Shown: positions 1 to 11,455, counted from the stretch's first letter. The stretch is 64,000 nt of DNA from Hybos culiciformis (GCA_964007475.1 CAXFZM010000036.1:1-64000); one strand, 5' to 3'. Notes: a model not told the origin generated them from the sequence alone. Made by a program: numbers and translations.

Positions 1-3000
1 CATAAAAATTGCACAGAAAGAAGCGTAATTTCTAGACCTTTAATTTAAGCCAAAAACGGAGGTTCTCCGAGGTCTGGAGCCGGAGTAATGAACAAAAAAC
101 CATCCCAAAGTCAACATTTTATGTGTTAAAGTTAGGGGGTTTGCTCACCTTATCGTTTATTTCTCCGGATCTAGCAAACCGATTTTCATAAAAATTGCAC
201 AGAAAGAAGCGTAATTTCTAGACCTTTAATTTAAGCCAAAAACGGAGGTCCGCCGAAGTCTGGAGCCGGAGTAATGAACAAAAAACCAGCCCAAAGTCAA
301 CATTTTATGTGTTAAAGTTACGGGGTTTGCTCACCTTATCGTTTATTTCTCCGGATCTAGAAAACCGATTTTCATAAAAATTGCACAGAAAGAAGCGTAA
401 TTTCTAGACCTTTAATTTAAGCCAAAAACGGAGGTTCTCCGAGGTCTGGAGCCCGAGTAATGAACAAAAAACCAGACCCAAAGTCAACATTTTATGTGTT
501 AAAGTTAGGGGTTTGCTCACCTTATCGTTTATTTCTCCGGATCTAGAAAACCGATTTACATAAAAATTGCACAGAAAGAAGCGTAATTTCTAGACCTTTA
601 ATTTAAGCCAAAAACGGAGGTTCTCCGAGGTCTGGAGCCGGAGTAATGAACAAAAAACCAGCCCAAAGTCACATTTTATGTGTTAAAGTTAGGGGGTTTG
701 CTCACCTTATCGTTTATTTCTCGGATCTAGAAAAACCGAATTTCATAAAAATTGCACAGAAAGAAGCGTAATTTCTAGACCTTTAATTTAAGCCAAAAAC
801 GGAGGTTCTCCGAGGTCTGGAGCCGGAGTAATGAACAAAAAACCAGCCCAAAGTCAACATTTTATGTGTTAAAGTTAGGGGGTTTGCTCACCTTATCGTT
901 TATTTCTCCGGATCTAGAAAACCGATTTTCATAAAAATTCCACAGAAAGAAGCGTAATTTCTAGACCTTTAATTTAAGCCAAAAACGGAGGTTGTCCGAG
1001 GTCTGGAGCCGGAGTAATGAACAAAAAAACCAGCCCAAAGTCAACATTTTATGGGTAAAGTTAGGGGGTTTGCTCACCTTATCGTTTATTTCTCCGGATC
1101 TAGAAAACCGATTTTCATAAAAATTGCACAGAAAGAAGCGTAATTTCTAGACCTTTAATTTAAGCCAAAAACGGAGGTCCGCCGAAGTCTGGAGTCGGAG
1201 TAATGAACAAAAAACCAGCCCAAAGTCAACATTTTATGCTGTTAAAGTTAGGGGGTTTGCTAACCTTATCGTTTATTTCTCCGGATCTAGAAAACCGATT
1301 TTCATAAAAATTGCACAGAAAGAAGCGTAATTTCTAGACCTTTAATTTACGCCAAAAACGGAGGTCCGCCGAAGTCTGGAGCCGGAGTAATGAACAAAAA
1401 ACCAGCCCAAAGTCAACATTTTATGTGTTAAAGTTACGGGGTTTGCTCACCTTATCGTTTATTTCTCCGGATCTAGAAAACCGATTTTCATAAAAATGCA
1501 CAGAAAGAAGCGTAATTTCTAAACCTTTAATTTAGCCAAAAACGGAGGTTCTCCGAGGTCTGGAGCCCGAGTAATGAACAAAAAACCAGCCCAAAGTCAA
1601 CATTTTATGTGTTAAAGTTAGGGGGTTTGCTCACCTTATCGTTTATTTCTCCGGATCTAGAAAACCGATTTTCATAAAAATTGCACAGAAAGAAGCGTAA
1701 TTTCTAGACCTTTAATTTAAGCCAAAAACGGAGGTTCTCCGAGGTCTGGAGCCGGAGTAATGAGCAAAAAACCAGCCCAAAGTCAACATTTTATGTGTTA
1801 AAGTTAGGGGTTTGCTCACCTTATCGTTTATTTCTCCGGATCTAGAAACCGATTTTCATAAAAATTGCACAGAAAGAAGCGTAATTTCTACACCTTTAAT
1901 TTAAGCCAAAAACGGAGGTTCTCCGAGGTCTAGAGCCGGAGTAATGAACAAAAAACCAGCCCAAAGTCAACATTTTATGTGTTAAAGCTAGGGGTTTGCT
2001 CACCTTATCGTTTACTTCTCCGGATCTAGAAAACCGATTTTCATAAAAAATTGCACAGAAAGAAGCGTAATTTCTAGACCTTTAATTTAAGCCAAAAACG
2101 GAGGTTGTCCGAGGTCTGGAGCCGGAGTAATGAACAAAAAACCAGCCCAAAGTCAACATTTTATGGGTTAAAGTTAGGGGTTTGCTCACCTTATCGTTTA
2201 TTTCTCCGGATCTAGAAAACCGATTTTCATAAAAATTGCACAGAAAGAAGCGTAATTTCTAGACCTTTAATTTAAGCCAAAAACGGAGGTCCGCCGAAGT
2301 CTGGAGCCGGAGTAATGAACAAAAACCAGCCCAAAGTCAACATTTTATGTGTTAAAGTTAGGGGGTTTGCTAACCTTATCGTTTATTTCTCCGGATCTAG
2401 AAAACCGATTTTCATAAAAATTGCACAGAAAGAAGCGTAATTTCTAGACCTTTAATTTACGCCAAAAACGGAGGTCCGCCGAAGTCTGGAGCCGGAGTAA
2501 TGAACAAAAAACCAGCCCAAAGTCAACATTTTATGTGTTAAAGTTACGGGGTTTGCTCACCTTATCGTTTATTTCTCCGGATCTAGAAAACCGATTTTCA
2601 TAAAAATTGCACAGAAAGAAGCGTAATTTCTAACCTTTAATTTAAGCCAAAAACGGAGGTTCTCCGAGGTCTGGAGCCCGAGTAATGAACAAAAAACCAG
2701 CCCAAAGTCAACATTTTATGTGTTAATGTTAGGGGGTTTGCTCACCTTATCGTTTATTTCTCCGGATCTAGAAAACCGATTTTCATAAAAATTGCACAGA
2801 AAGAAGCGTAATTTCTAGACCTTTAATTTAGGCCAAAAACGGAGGTTCTCCGAGGTCTGGAGCCGGAGTAATGAACAAAAAAACCAGCCCAAAGTCAACA
2901 TTTTATGTGTTAAAGTTAGGGGGTTTGCCCACCTTATCGTTTATTTCTCCGGATCTAGAAAACCGATTTCATAAAAATTGCACAGAAAGAAGCGTAATTT

Positions 3001-3522
3001 CTAGACCTTTAATTTAAGCCAAAAACGGAGGTCCGCCGAAGTCTGGAGCCGAGTAATGAACAAAAAACCAGCCCAAAGTCAATATTTGTGTTAAAGTTAG
3101 GGGGTTTGCTCACCTTATCGTTTATTTCTCCGGATCTAGAAAACCGATTTTCATAAAAATTGCACAGAAAGAAGCTTAATTTCTAGACCTTTAATTTAAG
3201 CCAAAAACGGAGGTTCTCCGAGGTCTGGAGCCCGAGTAATGAACAAAAAACCAGCCCAAAGTCAACATTTTATGGGTTAAAGTTAGGGGGTTTGCTCACC
3301 TTATCGTTTATTTCTCCGGATCTAGAAAACCGATTTTCATAAAAATTGCACAGAAAGAAGCGTAATTTATAGACCTTTAATTTAAGCCAAAAACGGAGGT
3401 CCGCCGAAGTCTGGAGCCGAGTAATGAACAAAAAACCAGCCCAAAGTCAACATTTTATGTGTTAAAGTTAGGGGGTTTGCTCACCTTATCGTTTATTTCT
3501 CCGGATCTAGAAAACCGATTTT
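1..3522 (+). repeat. Indel-rich left segment (M1-M19)
   Basis: These 19 monomers carry roughly twenty private one- to three-base indels, many of them in homopolymers: for example 4 instead of 5 G near 508, an extra A near 1022-1028, a lost T in the unit at 1489, and 'tcaatatttgtg' (minus 3) near 3080. From 3523 to 7056 almost no such indels occur. Units M1-M13 (1 to about 2412) match M64-M76 (11618 to about 14035) class by class, and that second copy is clean. The segment is therefore either an older copy that decayed or a patch of poor consensus sequence. M1 and two later units (32077 and 36435) share the variant ccatccc. Confidence 0.85.
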
Positions 3523-4638
3523 CATAAAAATTGCACAGAAAGAAGCGTAATTTCTAGACCTTTAATTTAAGCCAAAAACGGAGGTTCTCCGAGGTCTGGA
3601 GCCCGAGTAATGAACAAAAAACCAGCCCAAAGTCAACATTTTATGTGTTAAAGTTAGGGGGTTTGCTCACCTTATCGTTTATTTCTCCGGATCTAGAAAA
3701 CCGATTTTCATAAAAATTGCACAGAAAGAAGCGTAATTTCTAGACCTTTAATTTAAGCCAAAAACGGAGGTTCTCCGAGGTCTGGAGCCCGAGTAATGAA
3801 CAAAAAACCAGCCCAAAGTCAACATTTTATGGGTTAAAGTTAGGGGGTTTGCTCACCTTATCGTTTATTTCTCCGGATCTAGAAAACCGATTTTCATAAA
3901 AATTGCACAGAAAGAAGCGTAATTTCTAGACCTTTAATTTAAGCCAAAAACGGAAGTTCTCCGAGGTCTTAAGCCGGAGTAATGAACAAAAAACCAGCCC
4001 AAAGTCAACATTTTATGTGTTAAAGTTAGGGGGTTTGCTCACCTTATCGTTTATTTCTCCGGATCTAGAAAACCGATTTTCATAAAAATTGCACAGAAAG
4101 AAGCGTAATTTCTAGACCTTTAATTTAAGCCAAAAACGGAGGTTCTCCGAGGTCTGGAGCCCGAGTAATGAACAAAAAACCAGCCCAAAGTCTACATTTT
4201 ATGGGTTAAAGTTAGGGGGTTTGCTAACCTTATCGTTTATTTCTCCGGATCTAGAAAACCGATTTTCATAAAAATTGCACAGAAAGAAGCGTAATTTCTA
4301 GACCTTTAATTTACGCCAAAAACGGAGGTCCGCCGAAGTCTGGAGCCGGAGTAATGAACAAAAAACCAGCCCAAAGTCAACATTTTATGTGTTAAAGTTA
4401 CGGGGTTTGCTCACCTTATCGTTTATTTCTCCGGATCTAGAAAACCGATTTTCATAAAAATTGCACAGAAAGAAGCGTAATTTCTAAACCTTTAATTTAA
4501 GCCAAAAACGGAGGTTCTCCGAGGTCTGGAGCCCGAGTAATGAACAAAAAACCAGCCCAAAGTCAACATTTTATGTGTTAAAGTTAGGGGGTTTGCTCAC
4601 CTTATCGTTTATTTCTCCGGATCTAGAAAACCGATTTT
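2970..4638 (+). repeat. 9-monomer block, copy 1 (M17-M25)
   Basis: The class order is b, f, b, f, f, d, f, b, f. Private marks are 'tcaatattt' in the first unit, aagcttaat in the second, aatttatag in the third, and 'agtctac' with gctaacc in the seventh. The same order and marks recur at 5197-6870, two to three kb downstream. This copy is 5 bp shorter because of private deletions in M17 and M19. Confidence 0.85.
4081..4638 (+). repeat. Trimer unit, copy 1 (M23-M25)
   Basis: Three units (558 bp): class f with 'agtctac' and gctaacc, class b with tttacgcc and gttacgggg, then class f with tttctaaacc. The same trimer follows directly at 4639-5196 and again at 6313-6870, and its marks recur at 10531-11088. 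The last two units travel as a fixed pair across the left 37 kb. Confidence 0.9.
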
Positions 4639-5196
4639 CATAAAAATTGCACAGAAAGAAGCGTAATTTCTAGACCTTTAATTTAAGCCAAAAACGGAGG
4701 TTCTCCGAGGTCTGGAGCCCGAGTAATGAACAAAAAACCAGCCCAAAGTCTACATTTTATGGGTTAAAGTTAGGGGGTTTGCTAACCTTATCGTTTATTT
4801 CTCCGGATCTAGAAAACCGATTTTCATAAAAATTGCACAGAAAGAAGCGTAATTTCTAGACCTTTAATTTACGCCAAAAACGGAGGTCCGCCGAAGTCTG
4901 GAGCCGGAGTAATGAACAAAAAACCAGCCCAAAGTCAACATTTTATGTGTTAAAGTTACGGGGTTTGCTCACCTTATCGTTTATTTCTCCGGATCTAGAA
5001 AACCGATTTTCATAAAAATTGCACAGAAAGAAGCGTAATTTCTAAACCTTTAATTTAAGCCAAAAACGGAGGTTCTCCGAGGTCTGGAGCCCGAGTAATG
5101 AACAAAAAACCAGCCCAAAGTCAACATTTTATGTGTTAAAGTTAGGGGGTTTGCCCACCTTATCGTTTATTTCTCCGGATCTAGAAAACCGATTTT
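4639..5196 (+). repeat. Trimer unit, copy 2 (M26-M28)
   Basis: This is a tandem copy of 4081-4638, equal in length. The only difference I see is tttgcccacc near 5151 at the end of the third unit, where copy 1 reads tttgctcacc. This is a recent local duplication. Confidence 0.9.
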
Positions 5197-6870
5197 CATA
5201 AAAATTGCACAGAAAGAAGCGTAATTTCTAGACCTTTAATTTAAGCCAAAAACGGAGGTCCGCCGAAGTCTGGAGCCGGAGTAATGAACAAAAAACCAGC
5301 CCAAAGTCAATATTTTATGTGTTAAAGTTAGGGGGTTTGCTCACCTTATCGTTTATTTCTCCGGATCTAGAAAACCGATTTTCATAAAAATTGCACAGAA
5401 AGAAGCTTAATTTCTAGACCTTTAATTTAAGCCAAAAACGGAGGTTCTCCGAGGTCTGGAGCCCGAGTAATGAACAAAAAACCAGCCCAAAGTCAACATT
5501 TTATGGGTTAAAGTTAGGGGGTTTGCTCACCTTATCGTTTATTTCTCCGGATCTAGAAAACCGATTTTCATAAAAATTGCACAGAAAGAAGCGTAATTTA
5601 TAGACCTTTAATTTAAGCCAAAAACGGAGGTCCGCCGAAGTCTGGAGCCGGAGTAATGAACAAAAAACCAGCCCAAAGTCAACATTTTATGTGTTAAAGT
5701 TAGGGGGTTTGCTCACCTTATCGTTTATTTCTCCGGATCTAGAAAACCGATTTTCATAAAAATTGCACAGAAAGAAGCGTAATTTCTAGACCTTTAATTT
5801 AAGCCAAAAACGGAGGTTCTCCGAGGTCTGGAGCCCGAGTAATGAACAAAAAACCAGCCCAAAGTCAACATTTTATGTGTTAAAGTTAGGGGGTTTGCTC
5901 ACCTTATCGTTTATTTCTCCGGATCTAGAAAACCGATTTTCATAAAAATTGCACAGAAAGAAGCGTAATTTCTAGACCTTTAATTTAAGCCAAAAACGGA
6001 GGTTCTCCGAGGTCTGGAGCCCGAGTAATGAACAAAAAACCAGCCCAAAGTCAACATTTTATGGGTTAAAGTTAGGGGGTTTGCTCACCTTATCGTTTAT
6101 TTCTCCGGATCTAGAAAACCGATTTTCATAAAAATTGCACAGAAAGAAGCGTAATTTCTAGACCTTTAATTTAAGCCAAAAACGGAAGTTCTCCGAGGTC
6201 TTAAGCCGGAGTAATGAACAAAAAACCAGCCCAAAGTCAACATTTTATGTGTTAAAGTTAGGGGGTTTGCTCACCTTATCGTTTATTTCTCCGGATCTAG
6301 AAAACCGATTTTCATAAAAATTGCACAGAAAGAAGCGTAATTTCTAGACCTTTAATTTAAGTCAAAAACGGAGGTTCTCCGAGGTCTGGAGCCCGAGTAA
6401 TGAACAAAAAACCAGCCCAAAGTCTACATTTTATGGGTTAAAGTTAGGGGGTTTGCTAACCTTATCGTTTATTTCTCCGGATCTAGAAAACCGATTTTCA
6501 TAAAAATTGCACAGAAAGAAGCGTAATTTCTAGACCTTTAATTTACGCCAAAAACGGAGGTCCGCCGAAGTCTGGAGCCGGAGTAATGAACAAAAAACCA
6601 GCCCAAAGTCAACATTTTATGTGTTAAAGTTACGGGGTTTGCTCACCTTATCGTTTATTTCTCCGGATCTAGAAAACCGATTTTCATAAAAATTGCACAG
6701 AAAGAAGCGTAATTTCTAAACCTTTAATTTAAGCCAAAAACGGAGGTTCTCCGAGGTCTGGAGCCCGAGTAATGAACAAAAAACCAGCCCAAAGTCAACA
6801 TTTTATGTGTTAAAGTTAGGGGGTTTGCTCACCTTATCGTTTATTTCTCCGGATCTAGAAAACCGATTTT
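5197..6870 (+). repeat. 9-monomer block, copy 2 (M29-M37)
   Basis: This is nine full-length units (9 x 186 = 1674 bp) with the same class order and diagnostic marks as 2970-4638. The unit just before each copy ends with tttgcccacc rather than tttgctcacc, so the shared tract begins slightly to the left. A private change is aagtcaaa near 6360. Confidence 0.87.
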
Positions 6871-7056
6871 CATAAAAATTGCACAGAAAGAAGCGTAATT
6901 TCTAGACCTTTAATTTAAGCCAAAAACGGAGGTTCTCCGAGGTCTGGAGCCCGAGTAATGAACAAAAAACCAGCCCAAAGTCAACATTTTATGTGTTAAA
7001 GTTAGGGGGTTTGCTCACCTTATCGTTTATTTCTCCGTATCTAGAAAACCGATTTA

Positions 7057-7237
7057 CATAACAATCGCACAGAAAGAAGCGTAATTTATAGACCTTTAAT
7101 TTAAGCCAAAAACGGAGGTTCTCCGAGGTCTGGAGCCCGAGTAAAAAAAACCAGCCCAAAGTCAACATTTTATATGTTAAAGTTAGGGGGTTTGCTCACC
7201 TTATCGTTTATTTCTCCGGATCTAGAAAACCGATTTA
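7057..7237 (+). repeat. 181-bp variant monomer, copy 1 (M39)
   Basis: Marks are 'acataacaatcgcac' at the start, aatttatagacc, a 5-bp loss that turns gagtaatgaac into gagtaaaaaaaacc, and ttttatatg. The preceding unit ends tctccgtatctag. This cluster of changes makes it one of the most divergent units in the left third. It recurs at 8701 and 11275, each time followed by the 24-bp-deleted unit. Confidence 0.9.
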
Positions 7238-7400
7238 CATAAAAATTGCACAGAAAGAAGCGTAATTTCTAGACCTTTAATTTAAGCCCAAAAACGGAGG
7301 TTCTCCGAGGTCTGGAGCCGGAGTAATGAACAAAAAACCAGCCCAAAGTCAACATTTTATGTGTTAAAGTTAGGGGGTTTGCTCACCTTAAACCGATTTT
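7238..7400 (+). repeat. 24-bp-deleted monomer, copy 1 (M40)
   Basis: The unit reads gctcaccttaaaccg: bases from tcgttt to tagaa are missing (24 bp, junction near 7390). A private extra C near 7289 makes it 163 bp. Confidence 0.92.
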
Positions 7401-8142
7401 CATAAAAATTGCACAGAAAGAAGCGTAATTTCTAGACCTTTAATTTAAGCCAAAAACGGAGGTTCTCCGAGGTCTGGAGCCGGAGTAATGAACAAAAAAC
7501 CAGCCCAAAGTCAACATTTTATGTGTTAAAGTTAGGGGTTTGCTCACCTTATCGTTTATTTCTCCGGATCTAGCAAACCGATTTTCATAAAAATTGCACA
7601 GAAAGAAGCGTAATTTCTAGACCTTTAATTTAAGCCAAAAACGGAGGTCCGCCGAAGTCTGGAGCCGGAGTAATGAACAAAAAACCAGCCCAAAGTCAAC
7701 ATTTTATGTGTTAAAGTTACGGGGTTTGCTCACCTTATCGTTTATTTCTCCGGATCTAGAAAACCGATTTTCATAAAAATTGCACAGAAAGAAGCGTAAT
7801 TTCTAGACCTTTAATTTAAGCCAAAAACGGAGGTTCTCCGAGGTCTGGAGCCCGAGTAATGAACAAAAAACCAGCCCAAAGTCAACATTTTATGTGTTAA
7901 AGTTAGGGGTTTGCTCACCTTATCGTTTATTTCTCCGGATCTAGAAAACCGATTTACATAAAAATTGCACAGAAAGAAGCGTAATTTCTAGACCTTTAAT
8001 TTAAGCCAAAAACGGAGGTTCTCCGAGGTCTGGAGCCGGAGTAATGAACAAAAAACCAGCCCAAAGTCAACATTTTATGTGTTAAAGTTAGGGGGTTTGC
8101 TCACCTTATCGTTTATTTCTCCGGATCTAGAAAACCGATTTT

Positions 8143-8328
8143 CATAAAAATTGCACAGAAAGAAGCGTAATTTCTAGACCTTTAATTTAAGCCAAAAACG
8201 GAGGTTCTCCGAGGTCTGGAGCCGGAGTAATGAACAAAAAACCAGCCCAAAGTCAACATTTTATGTGTTAAAGTTAGGGGGTTTGCTCACCTTATCGTTT
8301 ATTTCTCCGGATCTAGAAAACCGATTTT
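8143..8328 (+). repeat. Representative clean monomer (class a)
   Basis: This 186-bp unit has no private indel and serves as a map of the family. Positions 4-8, 52-56 and 94-99 are A-tracts and 183-186 is a T-tract. Positions 31-36 and 170-175 are TCTAGA, 164-169 is TCCGGA, 110-115 is GTCAAC and 135-139 is a run of five G. The variable module lies at about 57-84. Positions about 37-56 and 85-115 change little across the window. All six frames of the consensus contain stop codons. Because 186 is a multiple of three, each stop recurs in the same frame in every monomer. In this unit the second TCTAGA is present; in variants reading ctagcaaacc it is lost. Confidence 0.95.
8199..8211. other. Short dyad in the variable module (example copy)
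   Basis: CGGAG, a 3-base spacer, then CTCCG form a perfect 5-bp inverted repeat at monomer positions 57-69. The element recurs in every class a, f and g unit. Other classes keep a shorter version: class b has CGGA-GG-TCCG, and classes c, d, e and i have CGGA, five bases, TCCG. The inverted CGGA/TCCG pair therefore survives although the bases between change. Whether it folds or binds anything is unknown. Confidence 0.7.
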
Positions 8329-8329
8329 C
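8316..8329. other. Short dyad across the monomer junction (example copy)
   Basis: GAAAA, spacer CCGA, then TTTTC form a 5-bp inverted repeat at monomer positions 174-187. It recurs in most units. It is weakened in units ending gatttacat (one arm changed) and in units reading ctagcaaacc (other arm changed). A-tract/T-tract dyads of this kind are common in satellites; a function is not shown. Confidence 0.6.
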
Positions 8330-8700
8330 ATAAAAATTCCACAGAAAGAAGCGTAATTTCTAGACCTTTAATTTAAGCCAAAAACGGAGGTTGTCCGAGG
8401 TCTGGAGCCGGAGTAATGAACAAAAAACCAGCCCAAAGTCAACATTTTATGGGTTAAAGTTAGGGGGTTTGCTCACCTTATCGTTTATTTCTCCGGATCT
8501 AGAAAACCGATTTTCATAAAAATTGCACAGAAAGAAGCGTAATTTCTAGACCTTTAATTTAAGCCAAAAACGGAGGTCCGCCGAAGTCTGGAGTCGGAGT
8601 AATGAACAAAAAACCAGCCCAAAGTCAACATTTTATGTGTTAAAGTTAGGGGGTTTGCTCACCTTATCGTTTATTTCTCCGTATCTAGAAAACCGATTTA

Positions 8701-8881
8701 CATAACAATCGCACAGAAAGAAGCGTAATTTATAGACCTTTAATTTAAGCCAAAAACGGAGGTTCTCCGAGGTCTGGAGCCCGAGTAAAAAAAACCAGCC
8801 CAAAGTCAACATTTTATATGTTAAAGTTAGGGGGTTTGCTCACCTTATCGTTTATTTCTCCGGATCTAGAAAACCGATTTA
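8701..8881 (+). repeat. 181-bp variant monomer, copy 2 (M48)
   Basis: It carries the same marks and the same 5-bp loss as 7057-7237. It lies 1644 bp downstream of it, starting the second copy of the 9-monomer unit. Confidence 0.9.
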
Positions 8882-9043
8882 CATAAAAATTGCACAGAAA
8901 GAAGCGTAATTTCTAGACCTTTAATTTAAGCCAAAAACGGAGGTTCTCCGAGGTCTGGAGCCGGAGTAATGAACAAAAAACCAGCCCAAAGTCAACATTT
9001 TATGTGTTAAAGTTAGGGGGTTTGCTCACCTTAAACCGATTTT
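8882..9043 (+). repeat. 24-bp-deleted monomer, copy 2 (M49)
   Basis: It is 162 bp long with the same junction (near 9033) as at 7390. At most one base of microhomology lies at the breakpoint. Confidence 0.92.
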
Positions 9044-10716
9044 CATAAAAATTGCACAGAAAGAAGCGTAATTTCTAGACCTTTAATTTAAGCCAAAAAC
9101 GGAGGTTCTCCGAGGTCTGGAGCCGGAGTAATGAACAAAAAACCAGCCCAAAGTCAACATTTTATGTGTTAAAGTTAGGGGGTTTGCTCACCTTATCGTT
9201 TATTTCTCCGGATCTAGCAAACCGATTTTCATAAAAATTGCACAGAAAGAAGCGTAATTTCTAGACCTTTAATTTAAGCCAAAAACGGAGGTCCGCCGAA
9301 GTCTGGAGCCGGAGTAATGAACAAAAAACCAGCCCAAAGTCAACATTTTATGTGTTAAAGTTACGGGGTTTGCTCACCTTATCGTTTATTTCTCCGGATC
9401 TAGAAAACCGATTTTCATAAAAATTGCACAGAAAGAAGCGTAATTTCTAGACCTTTAATTTAAGCCAAAAACGGAGGTTCTCCGAGGTCTGGAGCCCGAG
9501 TAATGAACAAAAAACCAGCCCAAAGTCAACATTTTATGTGTTAAAGTTAGGGGTTTGCTCACCTTATCGTTTATTTCTCCGGATCTAGAAAACCGATTTA
9601 CATAAAAATTGCACAGAAAGAAGCGTAATTTCTAGACCTTTAATTTAAGCCAAAAACGGAGGTTCTCCGAGGTCTGGAGCCGGAGTAATGAACAAAAAAC
9701 CAGCCCAAAGTCAACATTTTATGTGTTAAAGTTAGGGGGTTTGCTCACCTTATCGTTTATTTCTCCGGATCTAGAAAACCGATTTTCATAAAAATTGCAC
9801 AGAAAGAAGCGTAATTTCTAGACCTTTAATTTAAGCCAAAAACGGAGGTTCTCCGAGGTCTGGAGCCGGAGTAATGAACAAAAAACCAGCCCAAAGTCAA
9901 CATTTTATGTGTTAAAGTTAGGGGGTTTGCTCACCTTATCGTTTATTTCTCCGGATCTAGAAAACCGATTTTCATAAAAATTCCACAGAAAGAAGCGTAA
10001 TTTCTAGACCTTTAATTTAAGCCAAAAACGGAGGTTGTCCGAGGTCTGGAGCCGGAGTAATGAACAAAAAACCAGCCCAAAGTCAACATTTTATGGGTTA
10101 AAGTTAGGGGGTTTGCTCACCTTATCGTTTATTTCTCCGGATCTAGAAAACCGATTTTCATAAAAATTGCACAGAAAGAAGCGTAATTTCTAGACCTTTA
10201 ATTTAAGCCAAAAACGGAGGTTCTCCGAGGTCTGGAGCCCGAGTAATGAACAAAAAACCAGCCCAAAGTCAACATTTTATGGGTTAAAGTTAGGGGGTTT
10301 GCTCACCTTATCGTTTATTTCTCCGGATCTAGAAAACCGATTTTCATAAAAATTGCACAGAAAGAAGCGTAATTTCTAGACCTTTAATTTAAGCCAAAAA
10401 CGGAAGTTCTCCGAGGTCTTAAGCCGGAGTAATGAACAAAAAACCAGCCCAAAGTCAACATTTTATGTGTTAAAGTTAGGGGGTTTGCTCACCTTATCGT
10501 TTATTTCTCCGGATCTAGAAAACCGATTTTCATAAAAATTGCACAGAAAGAAGCGTAATTTCTAGACCTTTAATTTAAGCCAAAAACGGAGGTTCTCCGA
10601 GGTCTGGAGCCCGAGTAATGAACAAAAAACCAGCCCAAAGTCTACATTTTATGGGTTAAAGTTAGGGGGTTTGCTAACCTTATCGTTTATTTCTCCGGAT
10701 CTAGAAAACCGATTTT

Positions 10717-11088
10717 CATAAAAATTGCACAGAAAGAAGCGTAATTTCTAGACCTTTAATTTACGCCAAAAACGGAGGTCCGCCGAAGTCTGGAGCCGGA
10801 GTAATGAACAAAAAACCAGCCCAAAGTCAACATTTTATGTGTTAAAGTTACGGGGTTTGCTCACCTTATCGTTTATTTCTCCGGATCTAGAAAACCGATT
10901 TTCATAAAAATTGCACAGAAAGAAGCGTAATTTCTAAACCTTTAATTTAAGCCAAAAACGGAGGTTCTCCGAGGTCTGGAGCCCGAGTAATGAACAAAAA
11001 ACCAGCCCAAAGTCAACATTTTATGTGTTAAAGTTAGGGGGTTTGCTCACCTTATCGTTTATTTCTCCGGATCTAGAAAACCGATTTT
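10717..11088 (+). repeat. Travelling dimer: tttacgcc-b unit then tttctaaacc-f unit (example)
   Basis: A class b unit with tttacgcc and gttacgggg is always followed by a class f unit with tttctaaacc. I count this pair eleven times, starting at 1303, 2413, 4267, 4825, 6499, 10717, 12919, 29019, 32449, 34282 and 36807 (in the 2413 copy the second unit reads tttctaacc). In three later pairs (38826, 42174 and 44964) the first unit has gttacgggg but ordinary tttaagcc. The fixed order shows that blocks and not single monomers are copied. Confidence 0.87.
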
Positions 11089-11274
11089 CATAAAAATTGC
11101 ACAGAAAGAAGCGTAATTTCTAGACCTTTAATTTAAGCCAAAAACGGAGGTTCTCCGAGGTCTGGAGCCCGAGTAATGAACAAAAAACCAGCCCAAAGTC
11201 AACATTTTATGTGTTAAAGTTAGGGGGTTTGCTCACCTTATCGTTTATTTCTCCGTATCTAGAAAACCGATTTA

Positions 11275-11455
11275 CATAACAATCGCACAGAAAGAAGCGT
11301 AATTTATAGACCTTTAATTTAAGCCAAAAACGGAGGTTCTCCGAGGTCTGGAGCCCGAGTAAAAAAAACCAGCCCAAAGTCAACATTTTATATGTTAAAG
11401 TTAGGGGGTTTGCTCACCTTATCGTTTATTTCTCCGGATCTAGAAAACCGATTTA
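11275..11455 (+). repeat. 181-bp variant monomer, copy 3 (M62)
   Basis: It carries the same marks and the same 5-bp loss as 7057-7237. Related units at 22001 and 26525 share 'acataacaatcgcac' and aatttatag but lack the 5-bp loss. Confidence 0.9.

Larger units (their letters stand above)
5941..8514 (+). repeat. 14-monomer duplicated block, copy 1 (M33-M46)
   Basis: This 2574-bp tract runs f, d, f, b, f, f, then the 181-bp unit, the 24-bp-deleted unit, a, b, f, a, a, c. It recurs at 10159-12732 with the same order and the same length. The last unit has the mark aaaattccacag. The two copies are separated by another copy of the second half (8701-10158), so at least two duplication steps are needed. 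Confidence 0.88.
7057..8700 (+). repeat. 9-monomer HOR, copy 1 (M39-M47)
   Basis: The order is the 181-bp unit, 24-bp-deleted unit, a (ending agcaaacc), b with gttacgggg, f with four G, a, a, c with attccac, and b with gagtcggag. The total is 1644 bp. The last unit ends tctccgtatc, which leads straight into the next copy at 8701. Confidence 0.87.
8701..10158 (+). repeat. 9-monomer HOR, copy 2, last unit missing (M48-M55)
   Basis: The first eight units of the 7057-8700 series follow in the same order. The ninth (class b, gagtcggag) is replaced by the class f start of the 10159 block. The switch marks a duplication breakpoint at about 10159-10230. Confidence 0.85.

Noticed and set aside
88..129. 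Short plus-strand ORF starting at aatgaac with ggag a few bases upstream, repeated in most units
   Set aside because: It ends after about 13 codons in the taaag of the same unit; the ribosome-site look is a coincidence in a eukaryote-like satellite.
131..142. Telomere-like ttaggg in gttagggggtttg
   Set aside because: It occurs once per 186 bp and is not tandem; neither TTAGGG nor TTTAGGG arrays are present.
131..142. G-quadruplex from the run of five G
   Set aside because: Only one long G-run exists per monomer; the other G-runs are two bases, so no intramolecular G4 pattern is met.
151..170. Possible CENP-B box in tatcgtttatttctccgg
   Set aside because: The known essential core (TTCG then A then CGGG at fixed spacing) is not met: it reads atcg and has no cggg. 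No better match was seen on either strand.
8143..8328. Assignment to a named satellite family or species
   Set aside because: No monomer that I remember from well-known plant or animal centromeres matches; naming one would be a guess.
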